Assembly: GCF_000744785.1 (NCBI RefSeq)
Contig: NZ_JQMO01000003.1
Location: 3,100,001 to 3,164,000, forward strand
Direction: 5' to 3'
Length of the DNA stretch: 64,000 bases
Origin: Kitasatospora azatica KCTC 9699
Lineage (GTDB): Bacteria; Actinomycetota; Actinomycetes; Streptomycetales; Streptomycetaceae
Shown here: piece after piece, positions 41,079 to 50,210 of the stretch
Layout of the letters: each line of letters starts with the position of its first letter
How positions within the stretch are numbered: the stretch's first letter is position 1
Translations under genes and position numbers: made by a program
The notes under the pieces: model-generated
The model's database searches: none
Seen by the model: only the letters and a program-made list of their open reading frames with translations
Told to the model about the DNA's origin: nothing

Positions 41079-42191
41079 GTGCCGACACCCATCCTCAACC
41101 AGCCCGGGACCACGTCCGTCGAGCCCGCGCCGACCGGGCCGCTCATCCTCACGCAGGACGAGGCGCTCGCGGAACACCTGCTGAGACTCTGCGCCGCTGT
41201 CGGCACCGAGCCACAGCTGCTCACCGAGTCACCCCCGCCACGCCAACTCTGGGAGACCGCCCCGCTGGTGCTGCTCGGCGACGACCAGTACGAGCGCTGC
41301 ACCGGGCTGTCCCGGCGGACCGGAGTGGTCCTGCTGGGCCTCGATCCCGACGACTGCGAAACCTGGGTGCGCGGTGTCCAACTGGGCGCCGAGCAGGTGC
41401 TGTTCCTGCCCGATGCCCAGGCCTGGTTGCTGGACCGCCTCGCCGACGCGATGGAGGGCGCGGTCGCCCCGGCGCTGACCGTTGCCGTGGTCGGCGGGCG
41501 CGGTGGCGCCGGAGCCTCCACCCTGGCCTGCGCCTTGGCCGTCACGGCCGCCCGAGCCGGCCACCGAACGACGCTGATCGACGGTGATCCGATGGGCGGT
41601 GGGGTGGACGTCCTGTTCGGCGGCGAGGGCGCCGACGGGCTGCGCTGGCCGGAACTGGTCGGCGCCAGAGGTCGGGTCAACAGCACCGAACTGGCCCAGG
41701 CACTGCCGCAGTTGTACGGGATCACCGTCCTGTCCTGGGACCGCGGCGAGACCCGGGCCGTGCCACCGGAGGCGATGCGCAGCGTACTGGTGGCGGCCAG
41801 GCGCCGCGGCGGGCTGGTCGTGCTCGACCTGCCGCGCCAGCTGGAGCCCTCCGCTTCCGAGGCGTTGGAGCAGACCGACACCGGCCTGCTGTTGATCCCT
41901 TCCGAGCTGCGCTCGGTGGCGGCGGCCGGGCGGGTCGCCGCAGCCGTCGGGATACACCTGTCCGATCTGCGTGCCGTGGTCCGACGGCCCGGGCCGGTGG
42001 GCCTGCGGAGCCGGGAGATCGCCCGCGGACTCGGCCTCCCACTCGCCGGCGAGATCCCGCACGAGACCGGCCTGACCGTCGACGTCGAGCACGGCCGACC
42101 ACCAGGACACCGAGGACGCGGACCACTCGCCCGCTTCTGCACCGCCTACCTCGACGAAGTCCTGCCCAACACCGAAGGAGGAACGGCCTGA
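41079..42191 (+). CDS. ssd: Septum-site-determining protein (Ssd-like, MinD/CpaE superfamily)
   Basis: A 370-residue protein. GTG 41079 has GGGGAGG 5 nt upstream. A receiver-like N-terminal part (about 20-120) is followed by a ParA/MinD-type ATPase region: VAVVGGRGGAGASTLACAL is a deviant Walker A (GGRGGAGAS, with the final Lys missing), then TTLIDGDPMGGGVDVLFG and GGLVVLDLPRQLEPS. The mycobacterial Ssd homologue (Rv3660c) inhibits septation; CpaE-like proteins localise tad pili. It overlaps tadA by one base (TGATG) and leads the pilus operon. DnaA-box-like sites lie upstream. Confidence 0.87.
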   Translation: MPTPILNQPGTTSVEPAPTGPLILTQDEALAEHLLRLCAAVGTEPQLLTESPPPRQLWETAPLVLLGDDQYERCTGLSRRTGVVLLGLDPDDCETWVRGVQLGAEQVLFLPDAQAWLLDRLADAMEGAVAPALTVAVVGGRGGAGASTLACALAVTAARAGHRTTLIDGDPMGGGVDVLFGGEGADGLRWPELVGARGRVNSTELAQALPQLYGITVLSWDRGETRAVPPEAMRSVLVAARRRGGLVVLDLPRQLEPSASEALEQTDTGLLLIPSELRSVAAAGRVAAAVGIHLSDLRAVVRRPGPVGLRSREIARGLGLPLAGEIPHETGLTVDVEHGRPPGHRGRGPLARFCTAYLDEVLPNTEGGTA

Positions 42192-43519
42192 TGACTGCTG
42201 CGACCTCATCCACCGGACACCCGGGGCACCGACACGCTCCGCGGGCCCGCGGGCCCGAGCGGACCAAGGCCCGCCCGGCACTCACGGCCCTGCGCCGCCG
42301 GCCCGGCAGCACCGCCGCGTCCGGGGCGGCCCCGGAGCGCGCGACCGCGCTGCTCGACGCGGTCCGCCTGCGACTGGCCGAGGCGGGCGTCGCACCGACC
42401 ACGACCGAGGTCGCGGCTGCCGTCCGGGCCGCCCGACCGCCGCTCGGCGGTGACGACGTGCTGGACGCCGTCCGGACCCTGCAGTCGGAGCTGGTCGGTG
42501 CCGGTCCGCTGGACCAGCTGCTCGCCGCCCCGGATGTGACGGACGTGCTGGTCAACGGTCCTACCGAAGTCTGGGTCGACCGTGGCAACGGACTGCGCCG
42601 GGAACCCGCGATCGGCTTCCCGGACGCCGAGGCGGTACGCCATCTCGCGCACCGCCTGGCAGCCGCGGCGGGTCGCCGACTGGACGACGCCCGACCCTGG
42701 GTCGATGCCCGGCTCCCGGACGGGACCAGGCTGCACGCCGTGCTCCCGCCCATCGCGACCGACTGCACCCACATCTCACTCCGGGTCTGCCGCCCCCAGC
42801 CGTTCACGCTGGGCGAGTTGGTGGCGGCCGGGGCGCTCCCGCCGGTCGGCGCCGAACTGCTGCGCGGGATCCTCCGGGCCAGGCTGTCGCTGCTGATCAG
42901 CGGCGGCACCGGCACCGGCAAGACCACCCTGCTGGCCGCGCTGCTCGGCCTGGTCGGTCGCAGCGAGCGGATCGTCGTCGCGGAGGACTCCGCCGAGCTG
43001 CGTCCGGACCACCCGCATGTGGTGCGGTTGCAGAGCCGACCGCCCAATCAGGAGGGGATCGGCGAGCTGACCCTGCGAGACCTGGTCCGGCAGGCGCTGC
43101 GGATGCGGCCGGACCGGCTGGTCGTGGGAGAGGTGCGCGGCGTCGAGGTGCTCGACCTGCTGGCCGCCCTCAACACGGGCCACGAGGGCGGCTGCGGCAC
43201 GGTGCACGCGAATGCCGCAACGGACGTACCGGTGCGGCTCGAGGCGCTCGGGTCGATGGCGGGCCTGGACCGGCTCGCGCTGCACAGCCAGTTGCGAGCG
43301 GCACTTGAGCTGGTGATCCATCTCGTCCGCGACCAGCGGACCGGTCGACGCCGGGTGGCGGAGGTGCACACCCTGCTCGGCGACGCCGCAGGCCTCGCGG
43401 TCACCGTGCCCGCCGTGCTCTTCGGGGCGGACGGGTCGGTGACCCGTGGGCCGGGCTGGGAACGGCTGGTGAAGCTCTGCGCGGCGCGCGGAGTGGCGTT
43501 GGACCGGGGGACTCGATGA
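42191..43519 (+). CDS. tadA: TadA/CpaF-type pilus assembly ATPase
   Basis: A 442-residue secretion ATPase. ISGGTGTGKTTLLAAL (Walker A 238-245), ILRARL before it, the Asp box AEDSAELRPDHPHVV, MRPDRLVVGEVRG (Walker B) and GHEGGCGTVHANAA (His box) are all present. The ~50-residue N-terminus is basic and Pro rich. It powers assembly of Flp-type pili. The ATG overlaps the ssd stop (TGATG), and the stop overlaps the tadB start (ATGA), so the operon is translationally coupled. Confidence 0.94.
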   Translation: MTAATSSTGHPGHRHAPRARGPERTKARPALTALRRRPGSTAASGAAPERATALLDAVRLRLAEAGVAPTTTEVAAAVRAARPPLGGDDVLDAVRTLQSELVGAGPLDQLLAAPDVTDVLVNGPTEVWVDRGNGLRREPAIGFPDAEAVRHLAHRLAAAAGRRLDDARPWVDARLPDGTRLHAVLPPIATDCTHISLRVCRPQPFTLGELVAAGALPPVGAELLRGILRARLSLLISGGTGTGKTTLLAALLGLVGRSERIVVAEDSAELRPDHPHVVRLQSRPPNQEGIGELTLRDLVRQALRMRPDRLVVGEVRGVEVLDLLAALNTGHEGGCGTVHANAATDVPVRLEALGSMAGLDRLALHSQLRAALELVIHLVRDQRTGRRRVAEVHTLLGDAAGLAVTVPAVLFGADGSVTRGPGWERLVKLCAARGVALDRGTR

Positions 43520-44730
43520 GTGGGCGGGCGACGCAGTTGGCGCTGGTCATCCTGCTCTGCGTGGGCGCGGTTGCGGGGTGGACCGAGCTGAACCGTTCTG
43601 GGCGGGCACGGCGGCGCGTTGCAGGGGTGCTGGTCCGGCCGACCGGTGTCGGAGTGACGACCCTGATCGGTGTCCGGCGCATCCGTCGATCGCTCGCTCG
43701 GCAACAGCCGCGCTGGCTGGTCCGCGAGCTCCTCCTGCTGCCCGTCGGGGTGCTGGCCGGGTGTGTGGTGCACTCGCCGGTGCCTGCGGCAGCCGCGATC
43801 CTGCTGGTCTTCCCCAGCTGTCGATGGCGCGCGCGGCGCAGGGCGGTCCGTGAGGAGCGCGCTCGCGCTGCGGCGGTCATCGAGCTGTGTGCCGCGCTCG
43901 CCGGCGAGTTGCGCAGCGGCGCGACACCGGAGCAGGCCCTGCGCACGGTCACCGGCCCCGGCCGTGCCACCGCAGGGCTGGTTCGGCGCCTCGGCGCCGA
44001 AGCGGTCGCTCGGCTGGTGGCCGGCCGCTACGGCGCGGATGTGCCCGCTGCGCTGCGTTGGTTGGCGTCGCTGCCCGGCGGTGGCGGGGCCAGCGCGATC
44101 GCTGCCTGCTGGCAGGTGACAACGGACAGCGGAACCGGTCTCGCCGCGGCCCTTGACCAGGTGGCGGAGGCGCTGCGAGCCGACCGGGCGCTCCAGGAGG
44201 AGATCCAGAGCGAACTCGCCGGGCCGAGGACCACGGCCGGCATGCTCGCCGCCCTGCCCTTGTTCGGGCTGCTCCTCGGCTCCTCGCTGGGTGCGGAGCC
44301 GGTGCGGATCCTGCTTCGCACTCCGCTGGGGCTGGGGTGTCTGGCCGCCGGAGTGCTCCTGGAGACGGCAGGCCTGCTGTGGACCGCTCGGATCGTTCGT
44401 CAGGCGCTTGCCGATCTGGGCGTCCGAGCCGGTAGCGGCACCCGGGCGACTACTCGGGCGAGCGCCGCTACCGGCGGCGGGGCCACGGCCGGGGCGAGGA
44501 ACGGGCAGCAACAGCTGCGACCGCGTCATCGTGAGGCTCAGCGGCGCGGGCCCTGCAGGGCCGGAGCGAACACAGGACCGCGGGCGCTGGGAGCCTGGCG
44601 GACGCGGCCACGGCCTGCCGCAGGACGTCGGCGCTCCAGGACCGGCCTGCGGCACCGCGCGTGCAGCACTCAGACCGGTTCCCGGACTCGCTACGGGCTG
44701 GCGGGCGGCGCTGCGGAGGTGCTCTGGTGA
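43516..44730 (+). CDS. tadB: TadB-like pilus platform protein with an Arg-rich tail
   Basis: A 404-residue protein with a type II secretion F domain at about residues 120-260 (ERARAAAVIELCAALAGELR, LRSGATPEQALRTV and later QSELAGPRTTAGMLAALPLF). Membrane segments flank it near 75-98 and 245-295. The usual length is about 300 residues; here the last ~100 are low-complexity and Arg/Gly/Ala rich (RASAATGGGATAGARNG onward), with no membrane segment. A frameshift that removed an earlier stop cannot be excluded. It overlaps tadA (ATGA) and tadC (GTGA). Confidence 0.82.
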   Translation: MSGRATQLALVILLCVGAVAGWTELNRSGRARRRVAGVLVRPTGVGVTTLIGVRRIRRSLARQQPRWLVRELLLLPVGVLAGCVVHSPVPAAAAILLVFPSCRWRARRRAVREERARAAAVIELCAALAGELRSGATPEQALRTVTGPGRATAGLVRRLGAEAVARLVAGRYGADVPAALRWLASLPGGGGASAIAACWQVTTDSGTGLAAALDQVAEALRADRALQEEIQSELAGPRTTAGMLAALPLFGLLLGSSLGAEPVRILLRTPLGLGCLAAGVLLETAGLLWTARIVRQALADLGVRAGSGTRATTRASAATGGGATAGARNGQQQLRPRHREAQRRGPCRAGANTGPRALGAWRTRPRPAAGRRRSRTGLRHRACSTQTGSRTRYGLAGGAAEVLW

Positions 44731-45644
44731 GTGGGTACCTCGGTGGTTACGCGACGGTGCAGTCTCCGGCGTTGGGGTCACTGCTGCTCCTCACGGTGGG
44801 CTTCATCCTGACGGTTGGCCTGGTGCCGCTGGCCACGCACCGACGGCGCCGGCGAGCGTGTCGACGGCGGCTGGCGCGCTGGGACCTGTCGTCCTGGCCG
44901 TTGTCGAGCGGCCGGTCGGGGCAACCCGGCGAGTCCGCGGCCCGGGCGGCGGCTGCCTCGGATCAGTCCGGTGGGCCGCCGCACCGATTGCGATCGTCTG
45001 CGCGCCCGGGTCGAGCCGGCCGCCGTCGGTGGCTGAGCGCGGATGCCGTGTTCCCGCTGCTGCTCGGGGTCGTGATCGCGGCCTCGGTTCCGGGAGCCGT
45101 CGGGCTGCTGACCGGGGTGCTGGCGACGGTGGCCCTGCATCGCTGCTTGCCGCTGGTCCGCACTCGCCGTGCCGAACGGGCAGCACGTGAGCAGACGCTG
45201 CTGCTGGCTCAACTTCCACTGACGGCAGACCTGCTGGCGGCCTGCCTGGGTTCCTCCGCATCTCCCGCACAGGCCGCCGAGGCGGTCGCCCGGACCATCG
45301 GTGGACCGATGGAGGCCCGGCTGACCGCAGTCTCGGCCGAACTGGCCCTCGGCGCACCGCCGGTGTCGTGCTGGGAACGGCTGGGCGAGGACTGTCCGGC
45401 CTTGGCGCCGCTGGCACGCTGCCTGGTCCGCACGACGGTCAGCGGCGCTCCACCGGCCGCCCCGCTCGCCGGTCTGGCCGTCGCCCAGCGGGCCGCGGCG
45501 GGGCGGGCCGCACACGCCCGGGTACGTAGGGCGGGCGTGCTGGCCACCGCTCCGCTGGGACTCTGCTTCCTCCCCGCGTTCGTGCTGATCGGGATCGTGC
45601 CCGTGGTGGTGGGCCTCGCATCCTCGTTCGCGCACAAGATCTGA
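44727..45644 (+). CDS. tadC: TadC-like pilus platform protein
   Basis: A 305-residue protein starting at GTG 44727, overlapping the tadB stop. Membrane segments occur near 15-35, 115-138 and at the C-terminus (GVLATAPLGLCFLPAFVLIG). The F domain is around 150-265 with EQTLLLAQLPLTADLLAACL and a degenerate second half. It should pair with TadB as the inner-membrane platform of the Flp pilus. The basic region between helices 1 and 2 (HRRRRRACRRR) is on the cytoplasmic side. A 54-nt gap separates it from the pilin gene. Confidence 0.88.
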   Translation: MSGYLGGYATVQSPALGSLLLLTVGFILTVGLVPLATHRRRRRACRRRLARWDLSSWPLSSGRSGQPGESAARAAAASDQSGGPPHRLRSSARPGRAGRRRWLSADAVFPLLLGVVIAASVPGAVGLLTGVLATVALHRCLPLVRTRRAERAAREQTLLLAQLPLTADLLAACLGSSASPAQAAEAVARTIGGPMEARLTAVSAELALGAPPVSCWERLGEDCPALAPLARCLVRTTVSGAPPAAPLAGLAVAQRAAAGRAAHARVRRAGVLATAPLGLCFLPAFVLIGIVPVVVGLASSFAHKI

Positions 45645-45698
45645 TCACCAGTCATATTTGCGCCGATCCAATCGGCTTACCGAAAAGGAAGTCCCCTC

Positions 45699-46121
45699 AT
45701 GAACCGCATCCTGACCGATGTCGAACCCGTCGTGACCTTCGTCCCGTTCCCGCCGCACGACCGGTCCGCGCGCCTGTCGAGCGCGGTGGCCCGGCCCGCG
45801 ACCGTGGCCGCGCTCGCCCTGCGCGCGGTGCACCTGCCCGCGGCCATGGACGGGAGGCCGAGTCGGCGGGAGTCGCCGCCCTCGCACCGTCGGCCGCGGC
45901 CCGGTGCGGGCCAACGGCTTCGGCGCGGACTGCGTCGACTGACGGGGTGGCCCCGTCGACGGTTCGCGGGCAGGCCGGACGGTGGCATGTCGACGGCCGA
46001 GTACGCCGTGGGCACGGTCGCGGCCTGCGGGTTCGCGGCCCTGCTCTACAAGGTGGTGACGGGAGGATCGGTCACCGCTGCGCTGACCGATCTGCTGGAC
46101 CGGGCGCTCCATGCGGTCTGA
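45699..46121 (+). CDS. DUF4244 Flp-like pilin
   Basis: A 140-residue protein whose C-terminal ~45 residues are the DUF4244 pilin: GGMSTAEYAVGTVAACGFAA followed by LLYKVVTGG. The G|M(S)TAEYA sequence fits a prepilin peptidase site with the conserved Glu at +5 after processing. The N-terminal ~95 residues are basic and Pro/Arg rich, far longer than a usual prepilin leader, although an in-frame ATG at residue 50 would give a shorter one. It overlaps the TadE-like start by 11 nt. Confidence 0.88.
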   Translation: MNRILTDVEPVVTFVPFPPHDRSARLSSAVARPATVAALALRAVHLPAAMDGRPSRRESPPSHRRPRPGAGQRLRRGLRRLTGWPRRRFAGRPDGGMSTAEYAVGTVAACGFAALLYKVVTGGSVTAALTDLLDRALHAV

Positions 46122-46482
46122 ACGGGTCCCGGACGGTGGGTTCGTGACCGCGGAGACTGCCGTGGTGCTGCCCTCGCTGATCCTGCTGATGGCGATGCTG
46201 ATCTGGGGCGTGTTGACGGCGGCTGCGCAGTTGCGGTGCATCGACGCGGCCCGGGTCGCAGCCAGAGCGGCTGCCAGGGGCGACAGCGACGCCGTGAGCC
46301 TCGCTCAGGCCGTCGCGCCGGTGGGATCGGCCGTCCAACTGGTCGAGTCCGGGGACACCGTCCGGGCGCTGGTGGAAGCTCAGAGCCTGGGGCCGGGCGG
46401 GTTGGCCTCGGTGCTCTCCCTGACGGTCTCGGCGGACGCGGTGGCGGCCCGCGAGGACGCCGTAGGAAGGGAGGTGAAGTGA
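46111..46482 (+). CDS. TadE-like pseudopilin
   Basis: A 123-residue protein with DGGFVTAETAVVLPSLILLM at residues 8-27, a TadE-type G-FVTAE(T) processing site followed by a hydrophobic helix. The rest is Ala/Val rich, with AARVAARAAARGDSDAV near residue 47. TadE-like proteins are minor pilins of Flp machines. The start overlaps the upstream pilin gene by 11 nt, and the stop overlaps the next ATG (TGATG), so expression is tightly coupled. Confidence 0.88.
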   Translation: MRSERVPDGGFVTAETAVVLPSLILLMAMLIWGVLTAAAQLRCIDAARVAARAAARGDSDAVSLAQAVAPVGSAVQLVESGDTVRALVEAQSLGPGGLASVLSLTVSADAVAAREDAVGREVK

Positions 46483-46985
46483 TGCGAGGACGCGGCACGA
46501 TGAAACTCGATCAGCCGAGGCCGGCGGGGCCTCACGAGGGCTGGAGGCTATGGAGGTCCACGCCGCGTGATTGCGAGCAGGGCTCGGCGACCCTCTGGTT
46601 GGTGGCGCTGGCGCTGCTCGGTTGCGCTGCCTTCGGGCTCGCCCTGTCCCTGGGTGCGGTCCTCGCCGCCAGGCACCGCGCCGAGTCCGCCGCTGATCTG
46701 GCCGCCCTTGCAGCCGCCGACCATCTGCTGCTGGATGCCGACGGCGGTTGTGCGCGAGCAGCGGCAATCGCTGCGGCTCACCGGGCCACCATGGTCTCCT
46801 GCGCGGTGGACCTCGGCTCGGACAGCGTCGAGGTCGAGGTGCGGGTGCCGGTGCGGGGCGTGCGAGTGCCGGTCGGCCCTGCCACGGCACGGGCGCGGGC
46901 CGGGCCGGTCTGGTCCCCGGCCGGCACGGACGAGCTGGAGCTGGGCGTGGCGACCGCCGTGACCGCCCGGGGTAGCCCGCCCCGT
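46482..46985 (+). CDS. TadF/TadG-like (Rv3654c-type) pilus protein, 3' end uncertain
   Basis: ATG 46482 overlaps the TadE-like stop. The protein has GSATLWLVALALLGCAAFGL (about 35-54), RHRAESAADLAALAAADHLL (about 65-84) and CARAAAIAAAHRATMVSCAV, the pattern of Rv3654c-type secretion/TadE-like helices with the conserved AESAADLAALAAAD. There is no in-frame stop near the expected end (about 140-170 residues). The frame stays open antisense through the helicase gene to 48626. I stop the feature at the helicase boundary; a frameshift near 46960-46985, where GTAGCC and CTAG occur in other frames, is a possible cause. Confidence 0.7.
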
Positions 46986-49394
46986 CTAGGAAGAACCGTC
47001 GCTCCCGCCGCCGCCCTGTCCCGGGGTGCGGTCCCCGCCACCACCGCCACCACCCGCACCCGCGCTGGCCCCCTCCTCGGCCGGCGCCCCGGCGAGCAGG
47101 GTGCTCAGCAGGCGAATCGCACCCGCCTTGTCCAAGGGGTCGTTGCCGTTCCCGCACTTGGGCGACTGCACGCAGGACGGGCAACCACGGTCGCACTCGC
47201 AGGAGCGGATGGCGTCCCTGGTCGCGGTCAGCCAGCGGACCGCGTGGTGGAAGCCGTGTTCGGCGAAGCCCGCGCCGCCGGGATGGCCGTCGTAGACGAA
47301 GACCGTCGGCAGCTGGGTGTCGGGGTGCAACGGGACCGAGACGCCGCCGATGTCCCAGCGGTCGCAGGTGGCGAAGAGCGGCAGCAGCCCGATGGAGGCG
47401 TGCTCGGCGGCGTGGGCGGCTCCGGGCAGCTGGTCGAACGGAACCAGCGCGTCGAGCAGCTGGTCCTCGGTGACGGTCCACCAGACCGCCCTGGTTCGCA
47501 GGGTCCTGGGCGGGAGGTCGAGTTTGGTCTCGCCGAGGATCTCTCCGGTGGAGATCCTCTTGCGGAGGAAGCCGACGACCTGGTTGACCACTTCTACCGA
47601 ACCGAAGTTGAGGCTGCCTTCGCCCCAGGCGATGGTCTGCTCGGTGGACAGGACCGAGATGGCCGTGGTGTCCCGGGCCGCGGTGGTGTAGGAGGGGTTG
47701 GCGGGCTCGACGAGGGCGACCGAGGTCTCCAGATCGAGATCCCGGACCAGGTAGGTGCGGCCCTGGTGCAGATGGACGGCGCCGGTGTGCACGGTGGTGT
47801 GTGCGGCGGCGGCGTCGACGGTGCCGAGCAGTCGTCCGGTGGACTCCTCGACGATCTGGACCGGGTTCCCGCCGCTGCCCCGCAGGTCGACTGCGTCGAC
47901 CGCCCGTTCCCGACGGGTCCAGTACCAGGCGCCGTCGGACCGGCGGCGAAGCAGCCCCCGCTGCTCCAGGACGGGGAGCAGCTGGGCGGTGGAGGGGCCG
48001 AACAGGTCCAGGTCCTGCGGCCCGAGCGGGAGCTCGGCGGCGGCGGCGCACAGGTGCGGCGCCAGGACGTGGGGGTTGTCCGGGTCCAGCACGGTCGCCT
48101 CGACCGGCCGGGCGAAGAGCGCCTCCGGATGGTGCACCAGGTAGGTGTCCAGCGGGTCGTCGCGGGCGATCAGGACGGCGAGCGCCCCCTGGGCCTCGCG
48201 CCCGGCCCGCCCGGCCTGTTGCCACAGCGAGGCCCGGGTGCCGGGGTAGCCGGCCAGCAGCACGGCGTCCAGCCCCGAGACGTCCACACCGAGTTCCAGG
48301 GCGGAGGTGGAGGCCAGGCCGAGCAGCCGACCCGAGTACAGGTCACGCTCCAGGGCGCGCCGCTCCTCGGGCAGGTAGCCGCCCCGGTAGGCCGCGATCC
48401 GGTTGGCGAGCGGCGCGTCGAGGTTGTCCTGGGCCTGCAGCGCCACCAGCTCGGCGGCCCGCCGGGAGCGGACGAACGCGACCGTGCGGGTGCCGGCGGC
48501 CACCAGATCGGTCAACAGGTAGGCGGCCTCGGTGGTGGCGGTCCGCCGAACCGGGGCGCCGTGCTCGCCGACGTGCTCGGTGAGCGGCGGCTCCCACAGG
48601 GCGAAGACCAGCGGGCCGCGTGGTGACGCGTCGTCGGTCACCGCCACGGCGGGCAGCCCGGTGAGCCGCTGCGCGGCCTCGGCGGGGTCCGCGGAGGTGG
48701 CGGAGGCGAGGAGGAAGACCGGATCGGAGCCGTACCGGCGGCAGACCCGGCGCAGTCGGCGCAGGACCTGGGCGACATGCGAGCCGAAGACGCCCCGATA
48801 GCTGTGGCACTCGTCCACCACCACGTACCGCAGCGTCTTGAGGAAGGAGGACCAGCGCGCGTGCGCGGGGAGGATGCCCCGGTGCAGCATGTCCGGATTG
48901 GTCAGCACATAGGAGGCGTACTGCCGGACCCACTCGCGCTCCTCGGGCGGGGTGTCGCCGTCGTAGAGCGCGGCGCGTACCCGGGCCGGGGCCAGTTCGG
49001 CCGCTCGGCGGCGCTGGTCGGCCGCCAGTGCCTTGGTCGGGGCGAGGTACAGGGCGGTGGCACCGCGGCCGTTGGGCGCCTCGGTGCCGTCCAGCAGGTC
49101 GCTCAGTACGGGAGCGAGATATCCGAGCGACTTGCCCGAGGCGGTTCCTGTGGCGATCACCACAGTTTGGCCGGCTTTGGCCAGTTTCATCGCCTCTGCC
49201 TGATGTGCCCAGGGCTGGGCCACACCGAGTTCGTGCGCGGCGGCCTGGATCTCCGGACGGATCGAGGCCGGCCAGGGGGCATGGCGAGCCTGGCGCGCGG
49301 GGAGATGCTCCGTATGGGTGAGCCGATCCGAGCGGTCCCGGCTGGCGACCAGGGTGTCGAGCAGGGCCTCGGGCAGGCGGTGGCTGGGCGGCAT
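46986..49394 (-). CDS. DEAD/DEAH helicase with DUF1998 cysteine cluster (MrfA-like)
   Basis: An 802-residue helicase. Walker A is ATGTASGKSLGYL, motif Ia TKALAADQ, the DEAH-type box VVVDECHSY (DECH), motif III LLASATSADPAEA and motif VI QQAGRAGREAQGAL. The C-terminal domain has the four-cysteine DUF1998 cluster CECDRGCPSCVQSPKCGNG. This matches MrfA (YprA) helicases, which repair mitomycin-type lesions in Bacillus. The Gly-rich C-terminus (about 780-802) is poorly conserved. The start at ATG 49394 is a choice; a TTG 42 nt upstream is also open. It is antisense to the possible readthrough of the pilus gene. Confidence 0.92.
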   Translation of the reverse strand: MPPSHRLPEALLDTLVASRDRSDRLTHTEHLPARQARHAPWPASIRPEIQAAAHELGVAQPWAHQAEAMKLAKAGQTVVIATGTASGKSLGYLAPVLSDLLDGTEAPNGRGATALYLAPTKALAADQRRRAAELAPARVRAALYDGDTPPEEREWVRQYASYVLTNPDMLHRGILPAHARWSSFLKTLRYVVVDECHSYRGVFGSHVAQVLRRLRRVCRRYGSDPVFLLASATSADPAEAAQRLTGLPAVAVTDDASPRGPLVFALWEPPLTEHVGEHGAPVRRTATTEAAYLLTDLVAAGTRTVAFVRSRRAAELVALQAQDNLDAPLANRIAAYRGGYLPEERRALERDLYSGRLLGLASTSALELGVDVSGLDAVLLAGYPGTRASLWQQAGRAGREAQGALAVLIARDDPLDTYLVHHPEALFARPVEATVLDPDNPHVLAPHLCAAAAELPLGPQDLDLFGPSTAQLLPVLEQRGLLRRRSDGAWYWTRRERAVDAVDLRGSGGNPVQIVEESTGRLLGTVDAAAAHTTVHTGAVHLHQGRTYLVRDLDLETSVALVEPANPSYTTAARDTTAISVLSTEQTIAWGEGSLNFGSVEVVNQVVGFLRKRISTGEILGETKLDLPPRTLRTRAVWWTVTEDQLLDALVPFDQLPGAAHAAEHASIGLLPLFATCDRWDIGGVSVPLHPDTQLPTVFVYDGHPGGAGFAEHGFHHAVRWLTATRDAIRSCECDRGCPSCVQSPKCGNGNDPLDKAGAIRLLSTLLAGAPAEEGASAGAGGGGGGGDRTPGQGGGGSDGSS

Positions 49395-49662
49395 GGAGAC
49401 CCAGTGTGTCACTGGAGTGACGGGGAATCGCGGCAAGCCATCGTGCGGGCATGCTGCCAGGTGGTTGAATGATGCGGTGGCGGCCAGATGGCCGGACCGG
49501 CGGCACCTGAGCCGGTCGCTCGACCATGCGGTGGAGACCGTTCACGCGGTGGAGACCGGCGGTGGAGACCGTCTGGGCGGGATCGGCGCTTGATAGGGCC
49601 GAGGCCGCCCGACTCGCCGTAGAACGCAATGTGACGTAGCAAGGCAAGGTGCTGGAGGTTCC

Positions 49663-50004
49663 GTGGACCTGTCCCTGTCGACCCGTACAGTCGGCGACCG
49701 CACGGTCGTCGAGGTTGGCGGCGAGATTGATGTGTACACCGCTCCTAAGCTTCGCGAGCAGCTGGTCGAGCTCGTCAACGACGGCAGCTACCACCTGGTC
49801 GTCGACATGGAGGGCGTCGACTTCCTGGACTCGACCGGTCTGGGCGTCCTGGTGGGCGGCCTGAAGCGGGTGCGGGCGCACGAGGGCTCGCTCCGGCTGG
49901 TCTGCACGCAGGAGCGCATTCTCAAGATCTTCCGGATCACCGGCCTGACGAAGGTGTTCCCGATCCACTCCTCGGTGGAAGAGGCCGTCGAGTCGACCGA
50001 CTGA
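49663..50004 (+). CDS. bldG: BldG anti-anti-sigma factor
   Basis: A 113-residue STAS-domain protein starting at GTG 49663 with GGAGG upstream. VEVGGEIDVYTAPKLREQLV and VDFLDSTGLGVLVGG are the SpoIIAA-type motifs; S57 in DSTGLG is the phosphorylation site. The sequence nearly equals S. coelicolor BldG as I remember it (RILKIFRITGLTKVFPIH). BldG controls morphological differentiation and antibiotic production through partner-switching with anti-sigma factors. The ATP-binding kinase-like gene follows 206 nt downstream. Confidence 0.97.
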   Translation: MDLSLSTRTVGDRTVVEVGGEIDVYTAPKLREQLVELVNDGSYHLVVDMEGVDFLDSTGLGVLVGGLKRVRAHEGSLRLVCTQERILKIFRITGLTKVFPIHSSVEEAVESTD

Positions 50005-50210
50005 TTCGGTTGGCCTGGGTCGTCCTCCACTGGTGGGCGCCCCAGGCCTGACCGCTGCCCTGGAGCGGTTCCTGCGGCTCGGCGGACGCAGGACTGCCGG
50101 CCGGTAGCGGCTGATGGACCGTCAGATCGGCAGGCGTGTGCTCAGCCTGTCCGATGCTCAGCTCAGCGCAGTGAACCCCGAGACAGCGCAGAGGACCCCG
50201 AGAGGGAGAG

